Assembly (NCBI GenBank): GCA_004352715.1
Contig: SCFE01000091.1
Span: 1 to 56,389, forward strand
Direction: 5' to 3'
DNA length: 56,389 nucleotides
Origin: Hofstenia miamia
Taxonomy: Eukaryota; Xenacoelomorpha; Acoela
The notes below the pieces were generated by a model. That model was not told where the DNA came from. It saw nothing but the letters and a program-made list of their open reading frames with translations, and did no database searches. Of this stretch, positions 1-12,100 are shown in pieces. Made by a program: the position numbers and the translations under genes. Position 1 is the stretch's first letter; each line of letters starts with the position of its first letter.

Positions 1-330
1 TTATAACAAAAGAGAATATATTCCAATGACGTCAGATATACACCCCCGCCAATATACACGGTCAATTATTTATGTAATATGAATAAAAAAAATTTGTTAC
101 ATTTAAACAATAGACTACAAACAAATGTGTTTGCCAACAAATATTATAACAAAAGAGAATATGTTCCAATGACGTCAGAGATACACCCCCGCCAATATAC
201 ATCGTAATTATTTATGTAATATGAATAAAAAAAATTTGTTACATTTAAACAATAGACTACAAAGAAATGTGTTTGCCAAGAAATATTATAACAAAAAAAA
301 ATATGTTCCAATGACGTCAAAGGTACACAG
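1..330. repeat. Subterminal tandem repeat, ~142-bp unit, with TGACGTCA in each unit
   Basis: Units begin with ttataacaaaa at 1, 144 and 286, so the period is 142-143 bp. Each unit holds the octamer TGACGTCA (27-34, 170-177, 312-319), an A-rich stretch, and a conserved tttgccaa-caaatat block. The octamer is the palindromic ATF/CREB consensus. The single unit in the nested copy (about 40920-41030) lacks an intact octamer. Confidence 0.75.
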
Positions 331-419
331 ACGGTCAAAGTATACAATTACATCACAGACATCCCCGCCAAGATCAAATGGTCATTTGTGGAACCTCGTA
401 CGACCCAATTCATACTACT
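1..419. mobile_element. Polinton/Maverick-like element, terminal region (cut by window edge)
   Basis: This is the terminal part of an element whose other copy lies at 36427-41120. The stretch 320-419 (tacaattacatcacagac, gccaagatcaaa, cccaattcatactact) matches the right end of that copy at 41047-41120 and, inverted, its left end at 36427-36530. The outer boundary is inferred at ...CATACTACT (419), because similarity among the three ends stops there. The rest of the element lies outside the window, so no genes are visible. The Polinton assignment rests on the ATPase in the other copy. Confidence 0.6.
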
Positions 420-700
420 TATATGCATGTGAATCCGAAACATATTTATCTAAGCTTAGCAACATATACAAGAAAGCGTTTAAATATAAACTTATTACTA
501 AAAAATTAAATATTTTTAACATCATTAAAGCAAAAGACAAAGCATTACATGAACACAATGAATACTGTCAAAAACATCCACTAAAACAATTCATTAGCAA
601 AAGAAATGATTACGCTACATTCAAATTAAGAAAAAAACAATCCACCGAAATTATTCTCATCAAATACTATATTCCGAGATCAATATTTCTTATGTTATTA
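420..700 (+). pseudogene. C-terminal remnant of a CR1/L2-like non-LTR retrotransposon ORF2
   Basis: The plus-strand reading frame shows an HPLKQF motif followed by a basic stretch and YIPRSIFL. This follows the usual C-terminal pattern of CR1/L2-type ORF2 proteins (HPLH, then a basic run, then SFIPRSI). No RT motifs precede it because the sequence changes into the Polinton-like terminus at 419. The frame runs on from the adjacent element by chance. A short remnant, recognised by pattern only. Confidence 0.4.
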
Positions 701-758
701 ATTTATTATTTTTATTTTTTTAGTTTTGTAGTTTACTGTATTGTAAGCTTAATTAATG

Positions 759-799
<41 letters not shown>

Positions 800-809
800 C
801 ATTATTATT
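759..809. repeat. (TTA)n microsatellite at the 3' end of a Dong/R4-like element
   Basis: About 17 TTA triplets with one interruption (ATC near 800). On the minus strand this is (TAA)n directly after the retrotransposon's C-terminal coding sequence. It fits either a target site or a templated tail. Confidence 0.9.
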
Positions 810-1225
810 GTTCCCAGGGAGTCTGAGAGCTTTCCTCAGGACTCTAGCTCTTCCTAACAATGCTGCCTTCTGTGCTACTGCTCCTCCCCACTTTGGTACT
901 CCAAACTCCTCCAAGTATCTTTTATGCTTCTTACTCACGGCTCCTAGTGCTCCAATTAAGTGGAATGCTCTCTCTGCTACTAGTATCTTTCTTGTCTCCC
1001 TGTCTAATTCCCTCAGCTCGTTCTTGTTCCACCTAACTATTCCTGCCGAATATCTCAACACTGGTATTGCCCATATATTAATTGCTTTTATGCTATTCTG
1101 CCCATTTAATGCTGACTTCTGTAGTACCTTCCTTACTCTCCTCTTGTATTCTTTCCTTAGCCTCATCTTCATTTCCTCGGTATCGGTTCTGTCCTTCCTC
1201 AATCTTATCACCACTGCTTGTCCTN

Positions 1226-1962
1226 TCTTTAACTTTTCTGTGATGGGGATTAAGCTAACTACAAACAGTAGTGGTACTAAGCTGTCTCCCTCGAATATGC
1301 CTCGCCTAAACCTCAACCTGTGTCCGTCTATCTCAGTCTGCCACTTTCCCATTTCCCTCTTTAGAAACTCAACTCATTTCTGTGAAACTCCATTGGCCTC
1401 TAACGTTCTCAATACCCACTTATGTGATATGCTGTCATATGCCTTCCTGTAGTCTATCCATGCCATTGCTAAGTTTGTCTTCCTTCTTCTACAATTCTCC
1501 ACCACTGCCTGGTCTATCAACAACTGATCTTTGTATCCTCTTGTCTTTGTCCTCCATCCCTTCTGCTCCTCTGGTATCAACCTGTTCTGTTCTGTTCTAA
1601 GTAACATGCCACCCTACTTGAAATCACAGAAGTTAGCAATTTCCAAGTTGTTGGCAGACCAATGCTTCTGCTAGTGTCTTATGAACACTTGTGAACTTCT
1701 TCAGCCAATACCTATGTACCTCATCTTTGCCTGGCGTCTTCCAATTCTTCATCTTCTTTAGAGCCTCCTTCAGCTTTGCAGTTGTGATTACTTCTTCTTC
1801 TTGTCTGAACTCCTTCTGCATCTGCTCACTCTCTATCTCTGGTCCCTCACTTCCCCATATATTCTCCCAGAACCTTACTGCATCTTCGCCTGCTCTAGCT
1901 GTAGCCTTTTCTCCTGCATCTACTTCTTTGTAGAATCGTCCTTCTTGGGCCTCAAACTTCAT
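1226..1962 (-). pseudogene. Reverse transcriptase N-terminal half and upstream linker (copy 1)
   Basis: Upstream linker: KMKNWKTPGKDEVHRYWLKK, the usual 'NWKxPGxDxxxxxWLK' block before R2-superclade RT. Then [10 protein letters not shown], followed by [18 protein letters not shown], which is the RT motif-A region with the catalytic Asp in 'IDYRKAYD'. Then comes RRGIFEGDSLVPLLFVVSLI, the motif-B region with the GD-S signature. Reading-frame breaks occur at about 1608-1632 and 1353-1373. The motif-C YxDD is absent from this copy because of the jump at 1225. Confidence 0.7.
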
Positions 1963-2082
1963 GTTGTCTCTTGCTTGCTTTGCTCTTGCCCTATATTTTC
2001 TTAGTTTCTCAGCTTCTGCAACTAATCTCTGCTTTAGCTCTTCTCTTGCAGTTTCTATTGTCTTCCCTTTACCTACCCTGCA

Positions 2083-2378
2083 NNNNNNNNNNNNNNNNNN
2101 NNNNNNNNNNNNNNNNNNNNNNNNNNNNNNNNNNNNNNNNNNNNNNNNNNNNNNNNNNNNNNNNNNNNNNNNNNNNNNNNNNNNNNNNNNNNNNNNNNNN
2201 NNNNNNNNNNNNNNNNNNNNNNNNNNNNNNNNNNNNNNNNNNNNNNNNNNNNNNNNNNNNNNNNNNNNNNNNNNNNNNNNNNNNNNNNNNNNNNNNNNNN
2301 NNNNNNNNNNNNNNNNNNNNNNNNNNNNNNNNNNNNNNNNNNNNNNNNNNNNNNNNNNNNNNNNNNNNNNNNNNNNNN
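2083..2378. other. Assembly gap (296 N)
   Basis: A run of N inside the minus-strand retrotransposon between its N-terminal domain and its RT linker. Any reading frame crossing it is meaningless. Confidence 0.99.
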
Positions 2379-2483
2379 CTTGTCCTGATCTTCCCTATTT
2401 GCTGCCTAATCTTTGCCACTTTATTCTCAATTCTTCTTTCCTATGCTGGCTTTCTGTCTCCTTTATCTTCTTCATGTCCATGC

Positions 2484-2834
2484 CTACATTCTTCGCACTT
2501 GTCCTGCAAGCCTCTGCTCTGTAACTTCTAATCCTGTTCCTGCCTTCCTCCATTCTTCCAACATTCTCTTCCTGTAACCCCTCTCATCTGGCCTGCTTCT
2601 TCTGTAACACTCCAATGCTGTCCTGTTCTGCTCATCTGTCCACTTATGCCGTTGTCCATTGGTCTGTGTGGATCCTATACTGCCACTTCTCGAGTCCACA
2701 CTCCCGATTGTGGAGTCCGCCTGTTGTCCGGAGATTCTTAGCACCCTCTGACCATTGAAGGCCTGCCGGGGACTGAGGGCCTTTTTTTTTGTTTTCACTT
2801 TCATTGAAGGTAGGGTCGGGGGGGGATACATCAA
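2484..2834 (-). pseudogene. Myb/SANT-like N-terminal DNA-binding domain of the retrotransposon
   Basis: The 116-residue reading frame holds RHKWTDEQN, then ALECYRRS, RGYRKRMLEEW and TEQRLAGQVR. This follows the common pattern in REL-endonuclease non-LTR elements of an N-terminal Myb-like helix-turn-helix with W-T-x-E-x-N and S-x-P-x-x-R-G-Y-R-x-R-M. In R2-type elements such domains bind the target DNA. It is separated from the RT part by the gap at 2083-2378. The leading residues look like 5' untranslated or repeat-derived sequence rather than protein. Confidence 0.6.
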
Positions 2835-2840
2835 TTCTCA

Positions 2841-3949
2841 ACCAATGGAGCATAAAATTGTTTTAAAAATGAAGGCAATATATGCAATGCTGCCATAAAT
2901 AAATCAAGCAATTATTCACGTTTTCAGTATCCAAATAATTTTTTCTTAAAAAATTAATGGGAATTTATGAATAATATATTAAATAGAAAAAAAACATGAA
3001 TACTGAAATAAAAGAAAAAATATACTATAAATATAAATCCATTACAATATAGCTTTTCTCAGCTGAATTAAACAAAAATTCAAGGAAATTAATCAAAAGT
3101 GCATGCAAATTAAGCGCTTGGCTTTCGATGAAAGCAATCTAAACACTGTTATGACAAAATTAACATTTCAGTTAATTATGTGAATTAGGAATAAAGTTAT
3201 TCACGAAATATGCATTATTTAATTAATTAGAGGTTATTTATGCTGATATATGTAATTATATTAGTTGTTAAGAGTTAGTTGCATTGATTTATGTATGCAC
3301 TTTCGATTACTTTTAAATTTTTTGGATCTTAAAATTTTGATGTCATAATTTAATCCACATTTTCTTAGCTGTTCTGATATTGTTGACTTAGTTTCGTTTC
3401 TTATATTCTTCTGCTTAGTTGTCTGCTACTATATCCAATATAGTCCTCAATTGATTTTATAGATAACATTTTTTTGTTTTATTTATTTTGTTTCGTATTT
3501 CTTGATGCTTCCAGAATTGTTATAAATATCCTTTTTCTATTTCTAAATATAGATTTTTTTCTTCTGTTAATTCGAAGCGAAATTAAAAACTCATATTAAT
3601 GCGAGTGGAAAGTTAGCTATAAATATGTCGATGATAGTAATGCAAGTGCCAGCTTGTGCACTAATTCAATTTTCCATTTGTTTGTAATGAGTCATCTAAA
3701 TTATTCAAATATATTATTGACTGACCAGAAAAACCCTTTATAAGAAACTTTATATCCAATTAAAATGTTAACTAAATGTCGCAACAAAAAATTCTTTAAA
3801 AACTCAACTTTACATTTATTGATCAAGCACTTTCGCAGGACAGTTAATAATTTTGAAGCTAGTCAATTAATTCTCACCTCAATATGATTTCTATTCCAGG
3901 TTTTATTAATAAGTAAAGTTCTACATCAAAATATTTTCCGTGTATTTAG
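2841..3949. other. Intergenic, AT-rich, nothing recognised
   Basis: Very AT-rich sequence. No reading frame over 60 codons, no repeat unit and no RNA gene seen by eye. Confidence 0.6.
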
Positions 3950-4538
3950 CACTAGAACACCCAAAACCGTCAATTTGACGGTGTTCAATTTTGTTTATAA
4001 TATAGTAGTTTAACATTATGATAAAGCAGTATCATACATCATGACTTATAATTGGCTGATGCGTTAAACCAACAATTGCAGTTTTATTTTTAGAAAGAGC
4101 TGTGTTTGTTAATAAGTTACAATGAAATAATACTAGGATACTCACTAACCGTAAAATTGACGGTCTAACCTGATGCGACCAAGGCGAGCCTGCAAGGAGC
4201 TAGCTGCTGCCATAATTGATGCTCTAGCTAATCATCGCTCAATAGCTGAAGAAGAATCCGGTGATAGTGATACTTTGGAAATTGCAGAAGATTTAGATAC
4301 AACTTTGGTTCTTGTCTCAAACAGCGACAGTGAACTTTCTGATAACGATAGTTATGCAAATTATTTGTAAAAAGTGCGATGTTGTCGTACAGGCAATCTT
4401 CTGTTATTGCATTTACTTTCTTTTTTTTTGATACACTCTTTAATTGATTTTATTAAATAATATACGTAAAAATAGCTAAACCGTCAAATTGACGGTTTTG
4501 AGTGTTTTGGTAAGTTTATATTGTTGAGTGTTCTAGTG
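3950..4538. mobile_element. piggyBac-like non-autonomous element (589 bp)
   Basis: The left end CACTAGAACACCCAAAACCG and the inverted right end GTGTTCTAGTG define inverted termini. Just inside each end is an inverted-symmetry block ACCGTCAATTTGACGGT (about 3967-3983, and again at 4481-4498), plus a related half at 4150-4163. Short TIRs with internal palindromes around an acidic N-terminal coding remnant suggest a piggyBac relative. The expected TTAA flanks are not intact (TTAG left, TTTT right), so the assignment is tentative. Confidence 0.5.
4173..4370 (+). pseudogene. Acidic N-terminal transposase remnant inside the piggyBac-like element
   Basis: A 65-codon frame starting with ATG. A basic MRPRRACKEL start is followed by an acidic run (EEESGDSDTLEIAEDLD, then SDSELSDNDS). 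piggyBac transposases often start with such Asp/Glu/Ser-rich disordered segments. The frame stops before any DDE catalytic region and nothing downstream resembles one, so this is an internally deleted copy. Confidence 0.35.
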
Positions 4539-5730
4539 TTTTATATAGAAAAAAGTTAACAAAAAATCGTTTATTCAAACTTGAAATTTATTGCTTCAAA
4601 ACAAGACTTCCATGAAGATTCTGGAAAGTTTTCTTTAGCAAATCATTGCTGGGCTAGAAATTCTATAATAATGATTATATGAAAATTCATTTTTGAAATA
4701 TTTTGTAATATTTATCCCTAGCCTTGTAGATTTATTGTATAGATTGTTTTGCAAAGTATATATTTGAATGTATATTTATAAATTTTTTGAGGCTATTCAG
4801 ATAAATTACTAGTTTATTCTAATTGCAAATATTTATCTGAATAACGTATTTTACTATTTAATTGTTAGCTTCGATAGTAAACTAAATTTTGTAAATTCCT
4901 AGATATAGACAGCATAGTAAAATACTTAGCCGTTCCAATCAAGTTTTGCACAACTTCTTTTCGCATTTTTGAAAATCCTTGTTCTCAAACAAATGTGCAT
5001 TGGTTATAAAAAGAGTAAATTCTAAAAACGAAATTCTAAATTCATTTATTAATACCTCTATTCATCGATGGAATTACATGTCTATAGCCCAAAAATATAT
5101 CAAATAATATCAATCGTGTGCATTGACACAATGTACTTTTTCATTAAATAGCTTATTTTATTCTTTGATTGAAGCCACTTAAGTCTGAGAAGCAGGAAAT
5201 TTGAACCTGTGAATTATTTCACCAATCTATTTACAAAATATTGCAAACTTATCATCATATCGTAGATGAATGCGATTATCAGTGATAGTAGAGGGTTGTA
5301 GGGCACCCAATATTTGAATAAATTATGTTATCCTTACATTTTTCATTCATTAATACGTCATGGTTTTAAGTTTAAATAATTGAGAATTGTGCATGTGCAT
5401 AATCATATAATAAAAGAACAGAATTAAATTTTAAGCAACAGTGAATATGAATGGCGTAAATAATGTGACATCAGCAATGTTTGGGTATTTCATATATAGG
5501 CCTACTAGAAATTTAAGTGGTCTTGTTTGAAAATAAAAATTTCATTTAATTTATTTTAACTTTGCAAAATTAGGCATAATATTCTATTCAATATTCATAA
5601 AAGTTATACGGTATGAACATAATTCATAAAGAAACAAGTTAAATGCAAGACAAACAAACGGTTTAATATTGAGTATACAGTAATTATAGTCAATTATAAC
5701 CAAGATGAGTGCCGTTGCGCAGCACCCAGA

Positions 5731-5789
<59 letters not shown>

Positions 5790-6867
5790 TATTACTATTA
5801 TTATTATTATTCACATTCAATGTGGAACTTATTCAATCGAATTTGGAAAATTTATGCACTATAACTTTAAATTTAGGGTAAATTTTGAATGATATTTATC
5901 TAAGTACGTTTAGTAGGACTTAATCTTAATAGCAAATCACATGAAAATATATAATTGGACGTAATGTTAATGAGAACTAAAAAAAGAAATTCAATGCTAA
6001 TTTGTGGAATTCTTAAAATATCGACATAACACATTATTATGCAAATTCATCAGAATGATCTACAAATTTCGAATTAATACTTGATTCTAAATTCTAGATA
6101 TTCTAAGTTATATAAAAAAATTACACCGCAAGATTTACTTAAAGAGAAGTTAATTATATAGAACTGTTTTGATCCTGATGACACAATTGATTTATAAATA
6201 TTATTTGAAAATTTAACCTTATCTTTTATTGACGCTGTTAGACCATCCTATAATAATAAGAATTTAAAAGAGAAAAATTGTATTTTACGAGCAGCATAAC
6301 GGCATTTTAACTTTTATTTTTGTATGTATAAATAATTAAATTTTCTGGAACACTGCTTTTCATGACCTATAATTCACAACTTTTTTTATTTATTAAGAGT
6401 TTACTTCAAATTTCCCCATGCTTCATACAGTAGTGCATTAGTCATAAAGTGATGCTTTCTATGGCATGCAGACAAGCATTTTAAATGAGTTTATACAATA
6501 TGTAGAAATAGAAAATAAAATAATTTAATTTCTTATCCTCAAATATAAATTTTGAGAAATCAAAGAAAATTTGTTCTTTTGTGATGCATTTTAAAGCAAC
6601 TTTGTCTTTTAATACCATTGTACATGTACATGTAAATCAATCAATGACAAAAACATCAATTATCAAAGAAATTTGTTCAAATTTGATTCACACAGTGTGA
6701 AGACACAGTCATACTCAACTATAAATATTATAGAACAAAATTATCTGTAACCCAACGGAGAACACTAAAGAAATGATTTAAGTGAAAATTTACCTAGTTC
6801 TACATGCATTTGTTTTGAACAAATTTTGGCTCAATTACTTTTAACCTGCTACAAATAATGTTGTGCT
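4539..6867. other. Intergenic, AT-rich, with one (TTA)n tract
   Basis: No coding sequence recognised. The only distinct structure is the (TTA)n tract at 5731-5811. It is the downstream flank of the minus-strand GalNAc-transferase-like gene, so part may be its 3' UTR. Confidence 0.6.
5731..5811. repeat. (TTA)n microsatellite without an adjacent element
   Basis: About 27 TTA/CTA triplets. Unlike the tracts at 759-809 and 45009-45055, no retrotransposon sequence abuts it. Confidence 0.9.
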
Positions 6868-7204
6868 TCACTCCTTCAAAATCATCTGAAATTCCCAAAT
6901 CTGTTTGCTATTTCCATTGCAATCAGCCAAATATATTTCTGCTTCTGCCCTCATATTTCCGATTTCAATACATGTATTTGTTGCTGTGCTTTTTAGCATT
7001 TGCGTTTCCACATTATACTCCCATCCTTCACCTCCTCCAATTTCACTAGTGCAGTACTCCATTCCCAATACCTGAGGGTTGGCTATAGATGGCTGAAGAC
7101 ACTTTCTATAAACAGTTTGTATCCTCCAACCATTTTTCAAATAGTACATTAATTGAGTATCTCCTCCATGACATGAGTAAATTCCAGGATTGCCTCCACC
7201 ATAG
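6868..7204 (-). CDS. GalNAc-T-like exon 4: ricin-type beta-trefoil lectin domain
   Basis: Acceptor AATTTAG|C at 7205/7204, joined in phase to exon 3 across a 252-bp intron. It encodes GNPGIYSCHGGDTQLMYYL, later CLQPS and CIEIG repeats, and the closing QIWEF (QxW), then a stop. Such domains bind GalNAc on already glycosylated peptides. Confidence 0.85.
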
Positions 7205-8947
7205 CTAAATTTTGATTGACTTAATTACTTACTTGATCTTATATTTCCAATAATTGAATCTTTACTAACTATTGATAGAAAATATTTTATTTCTTAAAAT
7301 CCCTAGTTAGAAAAGCTTTTTAGTATATGTGTATATTATTAGATATATAATTATGTACCAAATTTTAAAATAATTGAATATTAAGAAAAAATTCATTTTT
7401 TAAAAGACTAATTTTAAAAGCCTAAAATTACGAATTCACAAAAATATTGTACATACCCGCCATGGTTCAATATGTCGATACACCATTGTGTTCCTTTTAG
7501 TTTTATATAACCAACAGCACGCAAATCTTTAATCATTGGCATCATTGGGGCAATGCTGTTATAATAGTGTTCAAAATTTGTACACTTTAAATCTCCACTA
7601 AGTTTATTTAATTCGTTGACATCTTCAGTTGTATTGTAAAATAATTCTTTCAAATTTGGGTGAAATTGAAGAAGGAAGTTCGTCATTTCTTCATTTAGCC
7701 ATTTGCTATGAAGTCTTTTTAAATTTAGTTTTCTATTTTTTTCCAAAGTCGCTAGAAACCCAGCGCTAGAACCATATTTGACAGAAATTGGCACAAGCTT
7801 TGCACAAGGAATCCATTCTACCGCTCCACCACAGCTCCACACCTATGAAATATAATGTATGCTATTGTATTTCTGAATTATAAACAACTTAATTGCACTT
7901 AGGAGGTAAAATAATTCTCAATACAATTAATAAAATATTATTTGATTAAAAAACTCTTGAAAAGCTACATTATATTTTTTTAAATGTAAATTACTTCAAC
8001 ATGAAAATAGTACAAAATATTATTGAATGAAGGAACCTGTAGAAAGTAAGACTATAGGCAACCTACAGCCTTCTTACACGAAATAAGGTTGGCAGTGAGG
8101 CAATCTAACACACGGAGGTCCAAAATTGGGCCTACATGTGCATACTATGTGCACTTGATAACAAGGATCAAAGCCCAATATATGCTTAATTAGTAGTGTC
8201 ATGTTAATTTGCAAATACCCATATTTGTAGAGCAGCCGGGCAAAGATGAATGGGATTCAGTCTCTCATTACACCACATCACTGTCTTTGTGCAGCAAATA
8301 TTCGAGTGGGACTTGGAATCTTGAAATATCGTAATAAAATATTCAATTGATTTACTATTAACAAATACAATAATAAAGAAAATCACATCATTCGAAAGCT
8401 AAAAAAATCACCATATCTATCTAATTCTTGAATTTGATAGTCTTCAGGAATATATTGAAAACTTTTTGTCGCAAAAATATAGGAGTATTTCAATGACCGA
8501 TCCTACAGGATTAAACCCTGTCGTTTTACTTGTTGAAAACGGCTCTCTTTTCCCACACTACGAATATGCAAAATTGATAAGCTAGCCAAATGTATACATG
8601 ATTTGTACCCAGCAAATATGTAATTACGACACAAAAATTATAAATACAAAAGTACATTAAAGTTAATCTTTAAATTTCTAATTTAAATCTAAACAGAGTT
8701 CCGGATGAATGCTAAATATCTATTAAATGCAAACGGCGACCGTCGGTATTAATAATTATAACATATAACTATATTTACAATGGCTTGGTTGCAATTCTGG
8801 AATTTAGTGATCTAAACTAAATAGAAAACTAATTGAAATACAGTTTAAATAAATACATATATTCATTCAAGTATATAATTACATTTCATTGAAATGGTGT
8901 CTCAAACGGACACTTTTATATCTCATGACTTCAGATTTAGATGAAAT

Positions 8948-8986
<39 letters not shown>

Positions 8987-9152
8987 TNNNNNNNNNNNNN
9001 NNNNNNNNNNNNNNNNNNNNNNNNNNNNNNNNNNNNNNNNNNNNNNNNNNNNNNNNNNNNNNNNNNNNNNNNNNNNNNNNNNNNNNNNNNNNNNNNNNNN
9101 NNNNNNNNNNNNNNNNNNNNNNNNNNNNNNNNNNNNNNNNNNNNNNNNNNNN

Positions 9153-9186
<34 letters not shown>

Positions 9187-12100
9187 GTTCATCGTTTTCA
9201 TCTCTTTCAACCGTTGTGCATTAATGAAATTTCATGTTTTGATGTGCGTTATATTTCGGCTTATATGTTTCCTTTGATCTACTGATAATTCTTATTACAG
9301 CATATGAATAACAATTAACAAGTAAGGTTCTGTGGGATCAGGATGTTGTTGATTCCAGTCTCAATTAATTCTATTGGATTAGATCCCAGTCCCGCCTCTT
9401 TCAGGTTACAGGAAATTTTCATTATAAGGTGAACCCTACATAATCCAGGACCAAATTTCGAAAAAAAAATATTGAATGAATGCATTGGTAAGGTATCTAC
9501 TATTCCTTTACTAATAGGTTTTATCCAAAAATATCATGTTTGCTAAATTAGGGTGAATTTTGTAAGTGAAACTCAGCAAACTTTGTCTAGCACGGGCCCT
9601 AGTAGCAAGGGCATCCTTTGTTTTTGTCTCTCCCATTACCCTTCAAATAGATACAATAAAATAACTTAATTGAATTGCTTAATATAGAAATATCTTTCAT
9701 AAAAATGTGATTTTTTCAAAATAAAACTTTCCGAGATTTTCAACGGATTTGACTGATGTTTTCAAGGTAAGTTCTCAGATGCATTGCGTAGGTCCTGAAT
9801 AAGGATCTAAGCCAGATAACTGTCACAAGAAATAGAAAATATATTTGAAAAATTTAGCAACTTTTAAAAATAACCATAAATATATAACCAAACATTCGTT
9901 CTAGTTCAGGACCTAGAGAAAGGTTTACGAACTCATTTACCAAGCTACAAATACACACTTTACTGGTATCATTTTTTGAGAATTGCTATTTTTTGGCCAC
10001 AATAGGTCAAGGTCAAAGTCATGCCATAATATATCAAAATTTTTCTTAGACCAAGACTCACCTAACTATCACATAAGCCAACTTTTATAAACAATAGTTT
10101 AAAAAATGTGTTATTTAGACGGGTCCCTCCTTAAGCTATTTTACTAAAAAATTTACAATAAGATTAAATGTATTTATCTGTTAGACTTGATTTTGTCCCA
10201 CAATTAACCATTGATATCCATAAAATAAATATTCTGATCCATATCCCATGAATATCCATGGATCGGATCTATTTATATCTAGACCCAGATCTACGGTCAA
10301 AAAATGAAGATCAATGTGCACAACAAAACAGCTCAGCAAGAATTAGCAACAAAATTGAAAGCCAAAATATAAGTATTAAGGATGACGCTTTATCACTTCC
10401 CTTCTTACTTTTTCTATCATGGAATTTAATGGAGGTCTGATGCTAAGGTTTTCACTACTCGACATTGCAATTATAGCTGCCAGCATAATGGTTTATTGCT
10501 GGAAACTATGAAATCACATGTCGAGTGTTATATTGGAAATTAAAACTTATACTTCTATTCAGTATCTAAATATTGAACCTACTCGTAATGATAGATCTAT
10601 ATTTTCGCCTTCTACGGCACCATATTCATCTGTGATGTGATAGCCTTCATCAAATCCACCCAGTTCTAAAAAAAAATCTTTTGATATGGTGCAGAAATTC
10701 CATATAACTGTTGGTGTGCGCACGGATGCCGCTTCTATGTCTTCACCAAGCTGATCTTTCCTGCGTTTTTGTTCTTCTGGCGGAATTTCATATAAATTCA
10801 CTGAATTGCTAAGCCAATTTACTATACCAATTGTATGCCAAGGAATATGTTCTATCTGCTCTAAAAATGTTCTTAAATAATACGTTTTGCTAAATTACAA
10901 GTAGTGCGCATAAGCAGCATGCATTATGTATAGGTTAAAACTACTTTCCCCAATTATTTTAATGAATTAGGCACACTCTCATCGTTATAATAATTATATC
11001 GAACTTTACAAAAACTAGATTTTAGAATTGATATATAGAATGTAAAACAATTTTAACACTAGAAAGTCCAATGATTCTATATCTTAATTTCATGTTGTTG
11101 TCAGAATTGACGCATTCAAGTAAAACTAACGAAAACAAAGCAAGTGCAAGAAGAGTGTCGCAAGAGCAAAATAAGCTGTTTTTCAATTTAAATTCTCATT
11201 ACAAATGCAAAGTGGTCAAATTTGACCGCTCGAACTTTCTAATATTAAGATTAGTAAATTTTATAAATTACAACTTAAAAATTAGCAATTGAGGTCATAA
11301 CTTATCAAATACCTAATGCATTAGAAAGGTTTCCAAGTGGAAGAAAATTATAATTTTGTTTCAATCTACTAGTATATAGAGCATTTATTTTTCCCACTAC
11401 TGGCTAGCTAGTTATGTGTGAAAACACATATATTTTTGATTGTTTTAGGGCAATCGTATCAAATTTAGAAAAAGGGTCGGATCTACAAATCATTCGGGTT
11501 GGGATGGGTCGAGTCCAAAAAGATTGACCCTTTTCCAAACCTGGTCCATACAAAAGTCTTTCAATATTTTTAACAGACTAAGATAAAATTGTTCAAAAAT
11601 GTGAAAAATATGGTTAGTTACTTTAAAATAATGCTAGTAGAAATAGGGCTTAATAAAAATTTGAAAGTTTTTGATAATTCAAGGATTTCACTCATATGTT
11701 CACTGCTTAAACCAAATTGCATTCCATAAACACGGATGCAATATAATACTTTTACATTTTTTTTAGCTAAAGTTTTTTAAATTGTAGAAGAGTTAAGATA
11801 GAAATAGGCCACCCAGAATTTCAGCCGAGGAATTGTAAATTAGGCTAAAATTTCGAAAAGACTATTACGCAAATTTGCATTCAAATCAATCCAATTTTTA
11901 AACAATAAAAGAAATTGAAATTAGTATCACATACTCTTCTAAAATTCAATTTGAGTGTGTAGATTTTAGTATGTTTCTAACTTACAGAATTTTGTTCTAG
12001 CAACCCAAAAATTAAAGAAATTTACTGGCAAGGGTAATAAAATGGACGGAGTTTTCCTTAATTTAAGTGGGATGGACTGGGCTGGGTTGAGTAGGTTCGG

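Larger units (their letters stand above)
810..2840 (-). mobile_element. Dong/R4-like non-LTR retrotransposon relic, copy 1
   Basis: A minus-strand relic in the order N-terminal Myb-like DNA-binding domain (2484-2740), assembly gap, linker (1633-1962), RT N-half (1226-1607), and C-terminal tail (810-1224). Compared with copy 2 it lacks the YMDD part of RT: the sequence jumps at a single N (1225) from the ITEKLK motif to the RT-distal region. It also lacks the zinc knuckle and endonuclease, jumping directly from ERAFHL to IGALGAV. A stop/frameshift lies near 1353-1373. The 3' end abuts (TAA)n and lacks the ~50-bp 3' UTR present in copy 2. R4/Dong elements are known to use a restriction-like endonuclease and Dong targets TAA repeats. 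Dead copy. Confidence 0.75.

Noticed and set aside
753-826. Reading frame with a polytyrosine/polyasparagine run
   Set aside because: It is a read-through of the (TTA)n microsatellite.
1961-2531. Long frames crossing 2083-2378
   Set aside because: They are open only because of the run of N; the real signal is the retrotransposon on the minus strand.
8889-9224. Frames made of Tyr-Ile repeats
   Set aside because: Translation of (TA)n plus an N gap.
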